A program made the translations under genes and the position numbers. Source: Symbiodinium natans (taxonomy: Eukaryota; Sar; Dinophyceae; Suessiales; Symbiodiniaceae). From it: 64,000 nt of DNA. The notes below the pieces were generated by a model. The model was not told where the DNA came from. It ran no database searches and saw only the letters and a list, made by a program, of their open reading frames with translations. Location of the stretch: NCBI GenBank assembly GCA_905221605.1, contig CAJNDS010002646.1:980646-1044645 (forward strand). The letters run 5' to 3'. Of this stretch, positions 29,878-40,241 are shown in pieces. Every line of letters starts with the position of its first letter. Within the stretch, counting starts at the first letter, position 1.

Positions 29878-30117
29878 GCGGCTGACCCTTCTTTGCGCCA
29901 GCCTTCAACAGATGGAGGGCGGCCTGGGACGACTGCACAGCAAGAATTCTGTGGAAAATACAAGGTGCCGCGCATCGAGCGGCCGGAGTGCCAGGAGCTT
30001 TGCGAGGTCTGCAGCGCGGGCCGTTGTGGCTTCATCATGACTTCCATTAGGCCTTGGGAGCATACCCATAGGTGCGGTCACTGCTACCGTATCTTTCGTG
30101 CCAGGCAGTTGCAGTAA
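29878..30117 (+). CDS. Putative 3' exon(s): small Cys/His-rich protein end
   Basis: The open frame ends at TAA 30115-30117. Its last 60 codons have clear third-position G/C and a metal-site-like pattern: CQELCEVCSAGRC then, 15 residues on, HTHRCGHC. A CACAG at 29937-29941 could be an internal acceptor. It could be a zinc-ribbon-like tail; no family name is justified. Confidence 0.42.
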   Translation, partial: AADPSLRQPSTDGGRPGTTAQQEFCGKYKVPRIERPECQELCEVCSAGRCGFIMTSIRPWEHTHRCGHCYRIFRARQLQ

Positions 30118-30642
30118 TGGGCCCTAGCTTTGCTTTCATTACTTGCTTTGTTGTTTCAGGGGTAGTCTTGGGTTTGCTTTACTTAGTTGTAGTTTTCAAC
30201 AGGTTACGTTTGGGGCATGCAAGGTGGATGTTTCCCTAACCCTGAACCCGAAACCCTGAGAAGATGAGGGCAAGGGTCCCCTCAAACCCTAAACCCTAAA
30301 CCCTAAACCCTAAGCCCTAAGCCCTAAGCCCTAAACCCTAAACCCTAAACCCAACATATTGTTTACAGGATCCTCGGTTAAGTCTTCCTTTGGGTGAGGG
30401 TTAGCCCTTTTGCGCTAAGTGCTCATGTTGAGAGTCCCCATGCTCACCCCGTTAGGGTTTAGGGTTTAGGGCTTATGGCCTATAGGGGTTCTTGAGTAGT
30501 TCAGGGTTAGCTGGTTCTGAGTTTAGGGTGGCCCGTGCTCAACTCTGTCAAGCACTGTCGCCAAAAGACGTTCAGGGTTTAGGGCTTAGGGTTTTTAAAA
30601 TTCTCTTAGTTGCCTGAACACCTCGGCCCCCGAAATCCCCAG

Positions 30643-30733
30643 TATGGCAGGCTCCCAAGTCATTCTCCAAGCACTAGCCCTGATCGTTAAGAAGGGACCT
30701 ACTCTATTGTGGGCCCTTGAAGTAGCCAAATAG
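30643..30733 (+). CDS. Short putative exon or small ORF
   Basis: After CGAAATCCCCAG a frame begins with ATG (MAGSQVILQALALIVKKGPT) and ends at TAG. Hydrophobic and short; weak evidence. Confidence 0.2.
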
Positions 30734-30786
30734 TCGCCATTATTATCAGAATTGCTATCATCATCCAAAACCTTTGTCGGGAACAG

Positions 30787-30960
30787 CCCCCTATAGACTT
30801 TATGACCCCCTTAGACCCCCGAAACCTCTTAAGTCCCCGCGCACGACTATGCCCGAAGCGCCTTTCAACGGGCTCAGGACGAAAGATCTTCATCGGCGAT
30901 CCGGATGGGGACGCGATTGGCTTCAGCCCGTGGACGCAACGTCACCTGCTCCCTGCCGAA
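30787..30960 (+). CDS. Putative exon of 58 codons
   Basis: After CTTTGTCGGGAACAG the frame reads PPIDFMTPLDPRNLLSPRAR, then KIFIGDPDGDAIGFSPWTQR and HLLPAE before GTTTGGG. FIGDPDGDAIGF resembles the DPDG strand of VOC/glyoxalase-fold proteins, but this short match cannot assign it. Confidence 0.33.
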
Positions 30961-31239
30961 GTTTGGGGGAGGGTTTAGGGAGGGTTTAGGGTTTAGGGTT
31001 TAGGGTTTGGGGTTTGGGGTTTAGGGTTTAGGGCTTAGTTTAGGGTTTAGGTCTTAGGGCTTAGGGTTTGGGGGTTGTGGGGTTTAGCAGGGCCTTTCGG
31101 GCTTGATGATTTGGGGGGTCTGTCTTTTAAGGCTTTGCAACTCTGAACTCTAAACTCCTGCAGCCTGAGCCCTCTACCCTAACCCTAAACCCTAAACCGT
31201 GAACCCTGCTTAGAGCTTTCCTCTAAGCCCCACCCTAAG

Positions 31240-32063
31240 CGCGTCCGCAGATCCTTACAGTAGGGGAAGGGCTCGCCGCGTGGTGCGTCAAGCCCATAGT
31301 CCCGAATCAGGGTTTGAGGTTCAGGGTTTACAGTTGAAAGTTTAGGATTCAAACAGGCTTCAGGGTTCAGGGCTCATGATAGGGGTCGGAATAATTACTA
31401 ACAGTATTCCCTTATGGCCCCTTCAAGATCCGTATATCAGGGTTGTTCAGGGGCAGTTCTGACATGATGGATGCCCTCTCTCAGTGCAAATTTAAGACAA
31501 AGGCCTGGACTAGGGTTTAGAGTTTAGGGTTTAGGGTTTAGGGTTGAGAGTAGAATACTAGGCACAAATAACGGGGTCCTGAGCAAGGGTATTATGTGGT
31601 CAACTAAGGGCCCTTGCAACTACCCGAAAATCCTGATTCCCCCCCCCCCCCCCCGCCACCTAAACCCTAAACTCTAAACCCTAAAGCCTAAACCCTAGGC
31701 CCTAAACCCTCAACCCCAAAGCCTTCCATTTGAGAGACCTCAGCGGCTAGCGTAGGGCCGAGGGGAGCCAGCCATGTTTGCTACATCAACCTGAAGCTTG
31801 GGGGGGGCCTTTGAACTTTTGGGGATTCAGGGTTAGGGCTTAGGTTTAGGCTTTGGGTTTTGGGCTTTAGGCTTTGGGTTTTGGGCTTTGGGCTTTGGGC
31901 TTTAGGCTTTAGGCTTTAGGGAGCTTAGCGCTGTAGAGGGGTTTAGGGGTTCGTAGGTTGTCCCCACACCCCAAAAAACCGGCAGCAGCGCACGAGATGG
32001 CCCTGCGAGGTTTCTGACCATCTACGACGTCTTGCAAGACATACGGGCCATTGGGTCAGCAGC
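31240..32063. other. Mosaic stretch with two putative exons
   Basis: 31240-31318 reads ASADPYSRGRARRVVRQAHS before GAG|GTTCAG. 31989-32063 reads ARDGPARFLTIYDVLQDIRA after GGCAGCAG and before GTCAGC. Between them are degenerate repeats, a C run at about 31640 and GGCTTTAGG-type derivatives. Both exon calls are on the + strand and weak (about 0.25). Confidence 0.35.
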
Positions 32064-32545
32064 GTCAGCCCCTAAGCACCCTAAACCCGAAACCCTAAAC
32101 CCGAAACCCTAAACCCTAAACCCTAACCCTAAACCCTAAACCCCTTTTAAATCCCTGCAAGCGGCTAAAGTGTGAGAAAGGTCTTGGTCACTGAGCAGAG
32201 GATGCCCAAACAGGCCCAGGGCTGGGAGGGGGGAGGGAGGGGGGAAGGGGAAGGGGGAAGGACGGTTTAGGGTTTGGGGTTTGGGGTTTGGGGTTTGGGG
32301 TTTAGGGTTTAGGGTTTAGGGTTTAGGATGTAATTGCAATGATGATGATCATCCTGAGCATCATTATGACCGTCATTTTTGACACTAAGGTACTGATACC
32401 TTCAAAAAGCCCGTGAAGCCCAAACTTGCGGTCCTAATCAGGTCACTCTGCTGTGTTGGAAACCAAGCGAAAAGTGCTTCGTTGGCAGGGTTTCGGCTGC
32501 CCGGTTTTTCAGGATGGCTGGAAGTCTGAGGTTTCGAGTTCAGGG

Positions 32546-32599
32546 TCGGTTTAGGGTTTAGGGTTTAGGGTTTAGGGTTTAGGGTTTAGGGTTTAGGGT
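32546..32599 (+). repeat. TTTAGGG array
   Basis: Eight units. Confidence 0.92.
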
Positions 32600-32612
32600 T
32601 CAGGGCGTGCAG

Positions 32613-33241
32613 ACTCCACCCAAGTCATAGGCCCCTTGACCCCAACACGGGCGTTCTCTCGTGCCTTTGCCGGGATATGGGTTTAGGGTTGAGGCATGAT
32701 GGGTTCCGGGTTTAGGGTTTCGGGTTTAGGGTTTAGGGATGAGGGTTTAGGGTTTACCCCGGCTGTTCTTCGCCTCTGCTACCTTATAGGCATTGGCAAG
32801 TTTCTAGTCCCAAAACCCTATACTACAAGCCCTTAACCCAAAATTCAAGAAAACCTTCGTCAGGATTTCCTTGTTCTTGACAACCAGGACAGTCTCATGA
32901 AGGGTTTCGGGTTTAGAGTTGGGGTTTAGAGTCTAAGCCTGGAGATTGAAGAGTAAAGCCACTGCAGGCTTACAGCCAGAGCCCAATACCGCAACAGCCC
33001 TGAATGGCTGGAGACCACACGCCCTAATGAAGTCCTGAGAGAAGCAACATATCTTCAATTGATTGCCCAAAATACCGTAAAATACTCATTGTAATTCGAC
33101 AGGCCTCCATATTTCCTGAAGCCGCGGCCCCAAGTTCGCATGCTCAGCACCCCTAAACTCCACAATGTACCGCAGCCAGGTTCCCAGCAGCCCGCCGCCC
33201 GAAGGGGAAGGCCGCAGCCTGTGGACTTTTGTTGCTTTTAA
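32613..33241 (+). other. Four open islands with splice-like borders
   Basis: 32613-32680 (STQVIGPLTPTRAFSRAFAG) ends at GTTTAG. 32790-32880 follows a strong pyrimidine tract and TTATAG and ends HWQV...GFPCS, TGA. 32980-33038 ends HALMKS, TGA. 33103-33241 reads PPYFLKPRPQVRMLSTPKLH on to VDFCCF, TAA, with about 30 of 46 third positions G/C. The last is the best supported (about 0.35). Three nearby stops argue that not all are real. Confidence 0.3.
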
Positions 33242-33477
33242 GGTTTTTAGGGTTGGGGACTTAGAGTTTGGGAAGCTTGGGGTTTAGTAGCTTAGGGTCT
33301 AGCGGGTTTAGGGTTGGGGGTTTTGCAAAGAGATGTAAGGAGAGTTGACGGGTCCCGAAACCCTAAACCCTAAACCCTGAACCCTGAACCCTGAACCCTG
33401 ATCCTTAAACCCTAAACCCTAAACCCTGAACCCTGAACCCTGAACCCTGAACCTTTCGTTTGGCTCTTAATTCAGGC

Positions 33478-33743
33478 CTTTCTAGGCATAGGCTTGCGGC
33501 TTCATGCTGTGCTGGGGCTACTACCCGCATGATTGCCCAAAGGCTCGTAATGTCGTTCCTTTTCACGTGCGCGCGGCTATGAAAGCACGGAGCGTTTGCT
33601 ACGGTGAGCGTCGTGCACACCTTGACGGATGCCAACAGCCAACAGGCGCTCGGGACCATCAGGGCCACGTGCTCGCCCGTTGACGTCCTCCAACATGCGT
33701 TGCTTCCTGTCCCGTCACCGCCCACACAAGCAGTGCACTGGTT
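33478..33743 (+). pseudogene. Coding-like island with competing frames
   Basis: A strong acceptor tract (TTGGCTCTTAATTCAG) precedes. 33492-33603 is open as ACGFMLCWGYYPHDCPKARN then VVPFHVRAAMKARSVCY up to GTGAGC. In another frame, 33574-33743 reads KHGAFATVSVVHTLTDANSQ then QALGTIRATCSPVDVLQHAL with clear third-position G/C. A TGA separates that frame from its upstream continuation, so either splicing or a broken gene is possible. Confidence 0.38.
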
Positions 33744-33778
33744 TTTAGCACCGAGAGGTGAGACAAGGGGCTGACAGC

Positions 33779-33868
33779 CAAACCCTAAATCCTAAACCCT
33801 AAACCCTAAACCCTAAACCCTAAACCCTAAACCCTAAACCCTAAACCCTAAACCCTAAACCCTAAACC
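33779..33868 (-). repeat. CCCTAAA array
   Basis: Twelve units, near perfect. Confidence 0.95.
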
Positions 33869-34262
33869 CGAACCTTGGCAATGTAGCATTGCGCAGAGCA
33901 TCCTGCGGAGCAAGTCTTATACCACGCGAACCCCCTAGAACGAACCCTAAGGGGGTAGAAGGAGGCACCCCAGAAGGGGCCCTTAATCTTGTTCCCTTTG
34001 TAGCCCCTACATGACCCCTATGTGTTTTCCTATACATATATATAGTCCCGACATACTTAAGTAGCCTCTACATCACCCCTAAGGTCCCTTATAAGGGTCG
34101 CCTCGTGTAGCCCCTTGAGAACCCAAAACAACAGGAACACTCTTGGAGCCTGCAGGTTTTTCTAGGCGTTGCAACGAAGGAGTTTGTAGGGCTTTCGTCT
34201 TTTGCGGCCCCACACTTCCGAGTTCCAATGAAAGTGCTGGGGTCAATAGTTTAGGGTTTAGG
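33869..34262. other. Unique DNA before the retrotransposon
   Basis: Contains AGCCCCTACATGACCCCTA-type short repeats and an AT-rich TATATATAG. It ends in two to three TTTAGGG units that form the retrotransposon target. No gene supported. Confidence 0.5.
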
Positions 34263-34267
34263 GTTTT
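34263..34267. repeat. Left 5-bp target-site duplication (GTTTT)
   Basis: GTTTT lies immediately before the 5' LTR and recurs immediately after the 3' LTR (44219-44223). Confidence 0.9.
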
Positions 34268-34446
34268 TGTTAAACATCTACGCAGTACAGGAAGCTGTGC
34301 ACCAGGTGCATGTGGAATGCACACCAGAGCCTCGGAACGTCTTGTCGACGACAGGCTCGAACAAGGACACACACCGCAGCGAACCCAGGAAAAGTGTGGA
34401 GTGTCCCAGCTTTTCAGTTAGCTTTAGATTGACCCTATCTTTGACA
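34268..34446 (+). repeat. 5' long terminal repeat
   Basis: 179 bp, starts TGTTAAACATC and ends CTATCTTTGACA. Short terminal inverted repeat (TGTTAAA / TTTGACA). Matches 44040-44218 base for base as far as I can read. It would hold promoter and polyadenylation functions, but I see no clear TATA box. Confidence 0.95.
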
Positions 34447-37400
34447 TGGTAGCGGAGCTGCCGTTCCAGGAACCAGAGGCAGCGATGATGCTACACATAG
34501 CAGGAGTAGGAATCGTCCTCATAGCCATGATGGCTTCTCTCGTCTGTGGGATGATACAAATGTGGAAACAGGAAAAGAACGTCGAAGTCCGAGAGTTCTT
34601 CGAGTACCTCCCCACAGTCCGGATAGCAACAAGAGCAGGAAGAAGGTACCACAAACCAGGTTGTGGTCACATCAGGAACCTGACGGTTGCTGGTGGAAGA
34701 GTGAGGGACTTTGCCCCTTGCTTCAATTGCTTCCCTGAACGATACACGATTCAGGAAGTGAAGACGAGGAACATGAGATGCTACGGAATGGCAGCAGGCA
34801 TAGTGCTGCTGGTTGGTTTTGCCCTGGGGAGCCTCGCCACTTTGTGCGGGATGAGCATGACTCCAGGAAGATATGGCTTCGAAGAGAATCCGTGGCAGGC
34901 CCTTGGACCCGGAAGAGCCAAGGATGAACTTGCCCTTGGAGATGACAGATCCTCCAAGGAAGAAAGACGTGGGAGAAAGGTGATTGCCGAGATTGACGAG
35001 AGTGAGTTGATGGTTGTGTGGACGAGCATCCCAGGAAAGCCCAATACGCATTCTCAGAAGAACTACGACAAGTACTCCGTGAACCAGGACTTCATGAATG
35101 CCTACACGATTAGGAGCATCGACATGTACATGAGTGAAGAAAATGAGAGCCTTGAGTCCGGCTACGCTCCTAGGCGCCTAGTAGAAGGAAAGTTTCACAA
35201 TGTAGAAAAGATCCCTTTCAAGGAACAGTTCGAACAGCTAGAAAAGAAGTTTCACGACGTCGTGCACAGCTTAGTGTTTGAAGGAATTCATCTCGTAGTT
35301 TTCGCAGGAACACCTCTAGGAATGATTACTTGGATCATCCTATCGTACTTCTCACGATTGTTCTTTACAGCAGTACAGAAAAGGACGAAGAGAGCGAAAG
35401 AGCCCAAAAGGAAAAGCATGAGAAGAAGAGCAGAAGTGAGGAGACAGCACAAGACAATGTTTCTTGTTGTGCTTGTGTACAGCAACTTGGAAGCAGCCAA
35501 AGGAATGGAAGATGCACTACAGAGACTTGCAGAAATCAACCAGCAAACGCTTCAAGGAATACAAACCTTAGCAGAAGAGATGAGGAGCAGTGCAGCAGCC
35601 GGCACAGCCCGAGAGCAAAGCATCACAGCAAGCTTCAGCAATACACTGCAGGCAATTCAGCAGCAGAGTGCAGAGGCACAGCACACTTTGCTTCAAGCGC
35701 AGGAAACAGCAGTGACAACTTTCGAGGAGATCGGAAGCAGCCTAGAGAGAGCAGTGAAAGGAAGAAAGCCAGGTGACGTTGAGCTTCACAAACTCATCAA
35801 GCCTCCAGAAGTATTTTCTCCAGGAACTTGGCAAGAAGAAAAGAATGGTTTCATGGAGTTCAAGCAACGACTTCGAGTCTGGCTTGGCGCTATGGATGAG
35901 GATCTTGTGGAAACCATGGACCTCGTGGAGAACGACCTAAGGAAGAATGAAGTGCTGGACATGAAAGATATGACTGATGAGGCCAAAACGCAAAGCAGGA
36001 AGTTGTACAGCATTTTAGCGTCTTACACCAAAGGCAGACCGTATCGTGTGGTTCGCCATACGACAGAAGAGAACGGTATGGAAGCCTATAGGATGCTGTT
36101 GTTAGAATACCAGCCTGTGAATAGAGCAAGATCGCTGGAACTTTTCCACAACATCATGAATTTCCGTTTTGCCAAGGACAAAGGCATTGCAGAGAACATC
36201 CTCGAATATGAGGAACGCATTGAGCAGTACGAGAAGTCCACTGGAGAAAAGGTGCAGGAAAACTTGAAGGTTAGTACATTGATTCAGGGAATGAAGCCTG
36301 AAGTAAAGAGACATTTGTTGCTCAACCTAGATGAGAAGACGAAGTACCCGGCACTTAGGCAGTATCTTGTGAACTATGAGTCAACTGAGAAGTGGACCAA
36401 TTCGCTTACGCAGTCCCAAGGAACACCCTATAGGACCACTACTGACCTAATCGACAAGGGAGAAGATCATCAGGGTGTTGCAGCCATGGATGTGTCTCAG
36501 GCTTGGAAAGGCAAAGGTAGAGATTGGTACGGGTACAAAGGTAAAGGAAAGAAAGGTGGTAAGGATTCAGGCAAGGATTCAGGCAAAGGTGGTTTCAAAG
36601 GTCGAGGCAAAGGAAAAGGTAGAGGCAAAGGCAGAGGTGGAAACTGGAAAGGCCGAGGTAGAGGCTTTAGAGGTTTCAAAGGCAGAGGAAAAGGCTACAA
36701 AGGGTTCAAAGGTAGCTACAAAGGTAAAGGCAAAGGAAAGGCCCAAGCAGCTACAGGAGTTTGCCATTACTGCCAGAAGTATGGACACTTTGAGGCCCAG
36801 TGTAGGAAGAAACAGAGAGACATGGGGTACACGGCTAGGAATGTAGAAATGCAGGAAACTCAGAGTGAAGCCCCAAGTAGAGGAACAGCCTCAACCCAAG
36901 CTCCAACATCGAGAACAGCGACAACATCAGCCAGTTCATCAGGTCAAGGAACCCAGAAGCCGATCATCAGGATGGTAACAATGCACCACATCGGTGATCC
37001 ACCGACCAGCTTTCCTGAGGAGTTCGAGCTGAGCGAAGACTCTGAGGAACTTGAAATTGATTACTTCGGGAGAGTTTTGATGGTTTCGGCTAGTTCAGGA
37101 AAGTCAGGGCAGGAATTTCAGATTGGAAGTGAGAGTGATGAAGAGAGTGAAGACATAGAGAAGGACCCCTTGTACTGTTGGTACACCTCAGAACCAGAGA
37201 ACTTTGTTAGGACAGTGAGAGAGAGCCCAGGTGCAAAGGAAATTGAGGTTGTGCTTGACTCAGGCGCAGATATCTCATTAGCCCCTATGTGGATGCGAAA
37301 TTTCGGTAGGAAGGTCCCGGACCGACGCAGGATTGAACTCCGAGACGCTCAAGGAACTAGGATAAAGGTACAGGACCAGCGGGTTATTGAGGTTGAGTTT

Positions 37401-40241
37401 GAGGATGTTGGTGGAAACTGTGTGAAGGTTGAGGAAGTCTTCTTGATTTCATCAGTTGTTCACCCTCTCTTAGCTGTAGGAAAATTGTTGAAGAAAGGTT
37501 GGGAATTTCGGAACGGTAGTGAGACAGGAACTTTCTTGGTTGAAGGAAACACTTCCATAGCAGTAGCTTACAACAACAATTCCCTCACCGCTAAAGCTTT
37601 TGTCAGGACAGTCTCGACATCCCAAACAACAGGAGTCCCTACGCCAATCTATCTCTGTGAAACGCTTAGGAACCTCGTAGCTGAAGGTCGAATTGGATGG
37701 ACAAGTGTGACCGAGCCCTATGTAGTCCACTACAGCCCAAAGAGCTCAGAGCATGTTGACCCAGCTATGATGGATCCCCAAGGAAAACATCCTTTCAGAG
37801 CTGTTTTGGTTAGAGACACCGAAGGCTGGCAGCTCTTGCACTACAACGAAAGGTATGAAGAGCTAGAAGAACCTTTTGGCCACATCTATGATGAGAGCCA
37901 GAACTTTGAGGTATTGACCTTGATCTCGTCCAAGGCATTTCCTCCTTACCTCATAGGAACACCCAAGAAAGCGGAAGACAGACGTACATTTGAAGAGTAC
38001 ACTGATGACAAGTGGTCTCTTAGCAAGGATGGAACTGAACTGATCAGGTACCACCACACGCCCAGGAAGACACGTTTTCATCCGCTCGACTTGAAGGACA
38101 TTCCCGTAGAGCGTGAGAACCTCCAGAACGAGAGATCCACCTACGGAGAGGACCCAGTGAACCATGAGTTCTTTGAGGACAAGATGCCATGGATTGCAGA
38201 TGAGTATGACGAGTTCTCATCGCCTTTCGGAGTGAGATCATGGACAGGACTGTCTAAGTTCAGGTTGGTCTACCCAGTAGATGGTTCAAAGGCCCAACAA
38301 CAGGAACAAAGGCTCAAAACAGTCCCGGAGAATGAAAGCATGGAGATTGACGAACAGGAACCACAGGCCCCTGCACACAGGTATGAACTTCATGGAGAAC
38401 TTACGTTCATTTATGATGGTCATGAGTACAACCAGCAGAACAGCCTGAAGATCCTCAAGGAATTGTGTACAGAACTTGGAGTGTCTAAGAATGGCTCAAA
38501 ACAGGACCTCCTTAGAAGGCTCAGTAGGAAGATCATGGAAGATGAGAGACGGTTAGGACTCAACACTGCTCAGAAGAAGTACCAGGAATATGCCATTCCA
38601 CAACCGCTCAAGGACCAAGTCATGCCCAAACCTGAAGAAGTTGAGGTACACAATTTGACACATTTACCGTATGCCACTTGGTGTCCAGTATGCGTTGCGT
38701 GCAAAGGAAAAGAGTCGCCACATCCAACTCAAAGCCCTGAGAAGGAACGATCGTCTAGACCCACATTGTGTATGGATTTCTGTTTTACAGGAACAAGTCA
38801 TGATGAAGCCCCGACGGCAGTCAGCTTGGTTTGCATTGACTCTTGGAGTAGGAGCATTGCTTGCATTCCAATTGCAACCAAAGGAAAAGGTTTGATCGAG
38901 CACATTGGCGAAGGCGTTACGTACATGAGCACTCAACTTCAGTACCAGTCTATCAATTTGAAGGCAGACAATGAAGGAACCATGAAGAAGCTCAAGCAGA
39001 TCATCCTGAAACAAAGGTCAGCTCTAGGACTAGGAACAACCCTTCAAGATGCAGTTTCAGGCCAGAAGGAAACCAATGGCATGGCAGAGCGTGCAATTCA
39101 AACTGTGCGTAGGCAAGCCCTCACGTTGATTCAAGGTTTGCAGGAACAGGCAAAGGTGTTGATAGCACATACTCACCCCTTGTTCAGTTGGGCATTCAGG
39201 CATGCAGCTTGGATTCTGAATAGGTACCACAGACACAGTGCTACTGGTATGACACCTTATGAGTTTGTTGCAGGAAGACCTTATGAAGGAACACTTTGCC
39301 AGTTTGGTGAGAGTTTGATGGTCTTGGCGAACAGGACTGGCGTCAATGTCAAGAAAGGTGACCCTCAATGGCTGAGAGGAGTTTTCTTAGGAAAGACTGA
39401 CAACAACCTCTTCATTACGTGGCACATGGATGGCATCAAGACCAGTAGATCTGTGAAGAGATGCCCCCATCATTTTGACCTGGAAGCACTAACTAGTGTA
39501 GGAATCCACACTTGGGAAGTGAAGCACACGACGCTCACAACTCGCGTAGTTCCTAGGAAGAACCTACCAGGCCCCTCAGGAACACCAGCGCCTGTGACAG
39601 TGGTGGAGCCTCTAGGAGATCAACATGGCATTGGAGCCATTACTCCTGGAATACAGACACCTGTCATCGCAGGCGGGGCGAGTACACCAAAACCGTTAGG
39701 AACAGTCACCCCAAGAAACACGAACCTTCATGCAATGGCAAAGAAGGCAAAGGAACAAGAACAACTGCAAGCAGAACCTGCAGCACCTGAGTGGATAGAC
39801 CCAGGACCTGATGAGGCAGGCAGTGATGCAACGCCTACAAGTCAACTGAGTCATCTGCAAAACAGAGGACCAGGATCCGATGAAGCAGGTAGTGATGTCA
39901 CACCAACGTCGCAGATAAGCCGTGGTCGTGGTAGTGACAGCATGAGCACTGATCAAGAGGTCATGCAAGAGAGTCAAGGTAGTGAACTTTTGTTGCCAAG
40001 AGCACCGTCAGCAGTCAGAAAGCATGAGTATGAAGACGTAGGAACTTCGTCCAAAATCCCAAGGACCGACGAGTCGCCGAAGAGGAAATTTCCACCGTTT
40101 AACGCAGGACGCGTGTTTGAGCACAACGACGAACCTCTCCCTGAGCCAGGACTTGACGACATCTGTTGGGAGGACACATACTCAGATATAGGAGATGAAG
40201 AAGAAGAAGACGAAGAGGAGAGAGAGAGTTTTCAACGATGA
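34446..40241 (+). CDS. ORF1: Gag, protease and integrase polyprotein
   Basis: 1,931 aa. Membrane-like segments lie at about 14-36, 115-136 and 280-310. Between the first two is an Ada-like metal motif (RRYHKPGCGH, Cys73, then PCFNC with Cys92 and Cys95). Residues about 440-670 are the Gag helical region, followed by a Lys/Gly/Arg-rich RNA-binding stretch and a zinc knuckle (Cys773-Cys776-His781-Cys786). The protease motif is LDSGADIS with Asp938. Integrase: His1402-X3-His1406-X6-Cys1413-X2-Cys1416, then Asp1444, Asp1508 and Glu1548 (MAERAIQ). The C-terminal 350 aa are Ser/Glu/Asp-rich. The first ATG overlaps the LTR end and the primer site, so Met14 or Met15 may be the real start. Stop TGA at 40239; RT is in another frame. 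Confidence 0.93.
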   Translation: MVAELPFQEPEAAMMLHIAGVGIVLIAMMASLVCGMIQMWKQEKNVEVREFFEYLPTVRIATRAGRRYHKPGCGHIRNLTVAGGRVRDFAPCFNCFPERYTIQEVKTRNMRCYGMAAGIVLLVGFALGSLATLCGMSMTPGRYGFEENPWQALGPGRAKDELALGDDRSSKEERRGRKVIAEIDESELMVVWTSIPGKPNTHSQKNYDKYSVNQDFMNAYTIRSIDMYMSEENESLESGYAPRRLVEGKFHNVEKIPFKEQFEQLEKKFHDVVHSLVFEGIHLVVFAGTPLGMITWIILSYFSRLFFTAVQKRTKRAKEPKRKSMRRRAEVRRQHKTMFLVVLVYSNLEAAKGMEDALQRLAEINQQTLQGIQTLAEEMRSSAAAGTAREQSITASFSNTLQAIQQQSAEAQHTLLQAQETAVTTFEEIGSSLERAVKGRKPGDVELHKLIKPPEVFSPGTWQEEKNGFMEFKQRLRVWLGAMDEDLVETMDLVENDLRKNEVLDMKDMTDEAKTQSRKLYSILASYTKGRPYRVVRHTTEENGMEAYRMLLLEYQPVNRARSLELFHNIMNFRFAKDKGIAENILEYEERIEQYEKSTGEKVQENLKVSTLIQGMKPEVKRHLLLNLDEKTKYPALRQYLVNYESTEKWTNSLTQSQGTPYRTTTDLIDKGEDHQGVAAMDVSQAWKGKGRDWYGYKGKGKKGGKDSGKDSGKGGFKGRGKGKGRGKGRGGNWKGRGRGFRGFKGRGKGYKGFKGSYKGKGKGKAQAATGVCHYCQKYGHFEAQCRKKQRDMGYTARNVEMQETQSEAPSRGTASTQAPTSRTATTSASSSGQGTQKPIIRMVTMHHIGDPPTSFPEEFELSEDSEELEIDYFGRVLMVSASSGKSGQEFQIGSESDEESEDIEKDPLYCWYTSEPENFVRTVRESPGAKEIEVVLDSGADISLAPMWMRNFGRKVPDRRRIELRDAQGTRIKVQDQRVIEVEFEDVGGNCVKVEEVFLISSVVHPLLAVGKLLKKGWEFRNGSETGTFLVEGNTSIAVAYNNNSLTAKAFVRTVSTSQTTGVPTPIYLCETLRNLVAEGRIGWTSVTEPYVVHYSPKSSEHVDPAMMDPQGKHPFRAVLVRDTEGWQLLHYNERYEELEEPFGHIYDESQNFEVLTLISSKAFPPYLIGTPKKAEDRRTFEEYTDDKWSLSKDGTELIRYHHTPRKTRFHPLDLKDIPVERENLQNERSTYGEDPVNHEFFEDKMPWIADEYDEFSSPFGVRSWTGLSKFRLVYPVDGSKAQQQEQRLKTVPENESMEIDEQEPQAPAHRYELHGELTFIYDGHEYNQQNSLKILKELCTELGVSKNGSKQDLLRRLSRKIMEDERRLGLNTAQKKYQEYAIPQPLKDQVMPKPEEVEVHNLTHLPYATWCPVCVACKGKESPHPTQSPEKERSSRPTLCMDFCFTGTSHDEAPTAVSLVCIDSWSRSIACIPIATKGKGLIEHIGEGVTYMSTQLQYQSINLKADNEGTMKKLKQIILKQRSALGLGTTLQDAVSGQKETNGMAERAIQTVRRQALTLIQGLQEQAKVLIAHTHPLFSWAFRHAAWILNRYHRHSATGMTPYEFVAGRPYEGTLCQFGESLMVLANRTGVNVKKGDPQWLRGVFLGKTDNNLFITWHMDGIKTSRSVKRCPHHFDLEALTSVGIHTWEVKHTTLTTRVVPRKNLPGPSGTPAPVTVVEPLGDQHGIGAITPGIQTPVIAGGASTPKPLGTVTPRNTNLHAMAKKAKEQEQLQAEPAAPEWIDPGPDEAGSDATPTSQLSHLQNRGPGSDEAGSDVTPTSQISRGRGSDSMSTDQEVMQESQGSELLLPRAPSAVRKHEYEDVGTSSKIPRTDESPKRKFPPFNAGRVFEHNDEPLPEPGLDDICWEDTYSDIGDEEEEDEEERESFQR
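34447..34464 (+). promoter_or_regulatory. Primer-binding site for minus-strand synthesis
   Basis: TGGTAGCGGAGCTGCC follows the 5' LTR directly. TGG is the complement of the tRNA CCA end, and TGGTAGCGGAG resembles sites complementary to initiator Met tRNA (Ty1 uses TGGTAGCGCC). The tRNA of this organism is not known to me, so the exact primer is inferred. Confidence 0.7.
40192..40241 (+). other. ORF1/ORF2 overlap, probable +1 frameshift site
   Basis: The ORF2 frame opens after a TAG at 40189-40191; ORF1 ends at TGA 40239-40241. The overlap is a purine-rich GAAGAAGAAGAAGACGAAG stretch followed by AGTTTTCAACGATGA. Slippage of a Phe tRNA from TTT to TTC just before CAA CGA TGA would place RT in frame with ORF1. 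A simple indel in the GAA run is the alternative. Confidence 0.55.
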
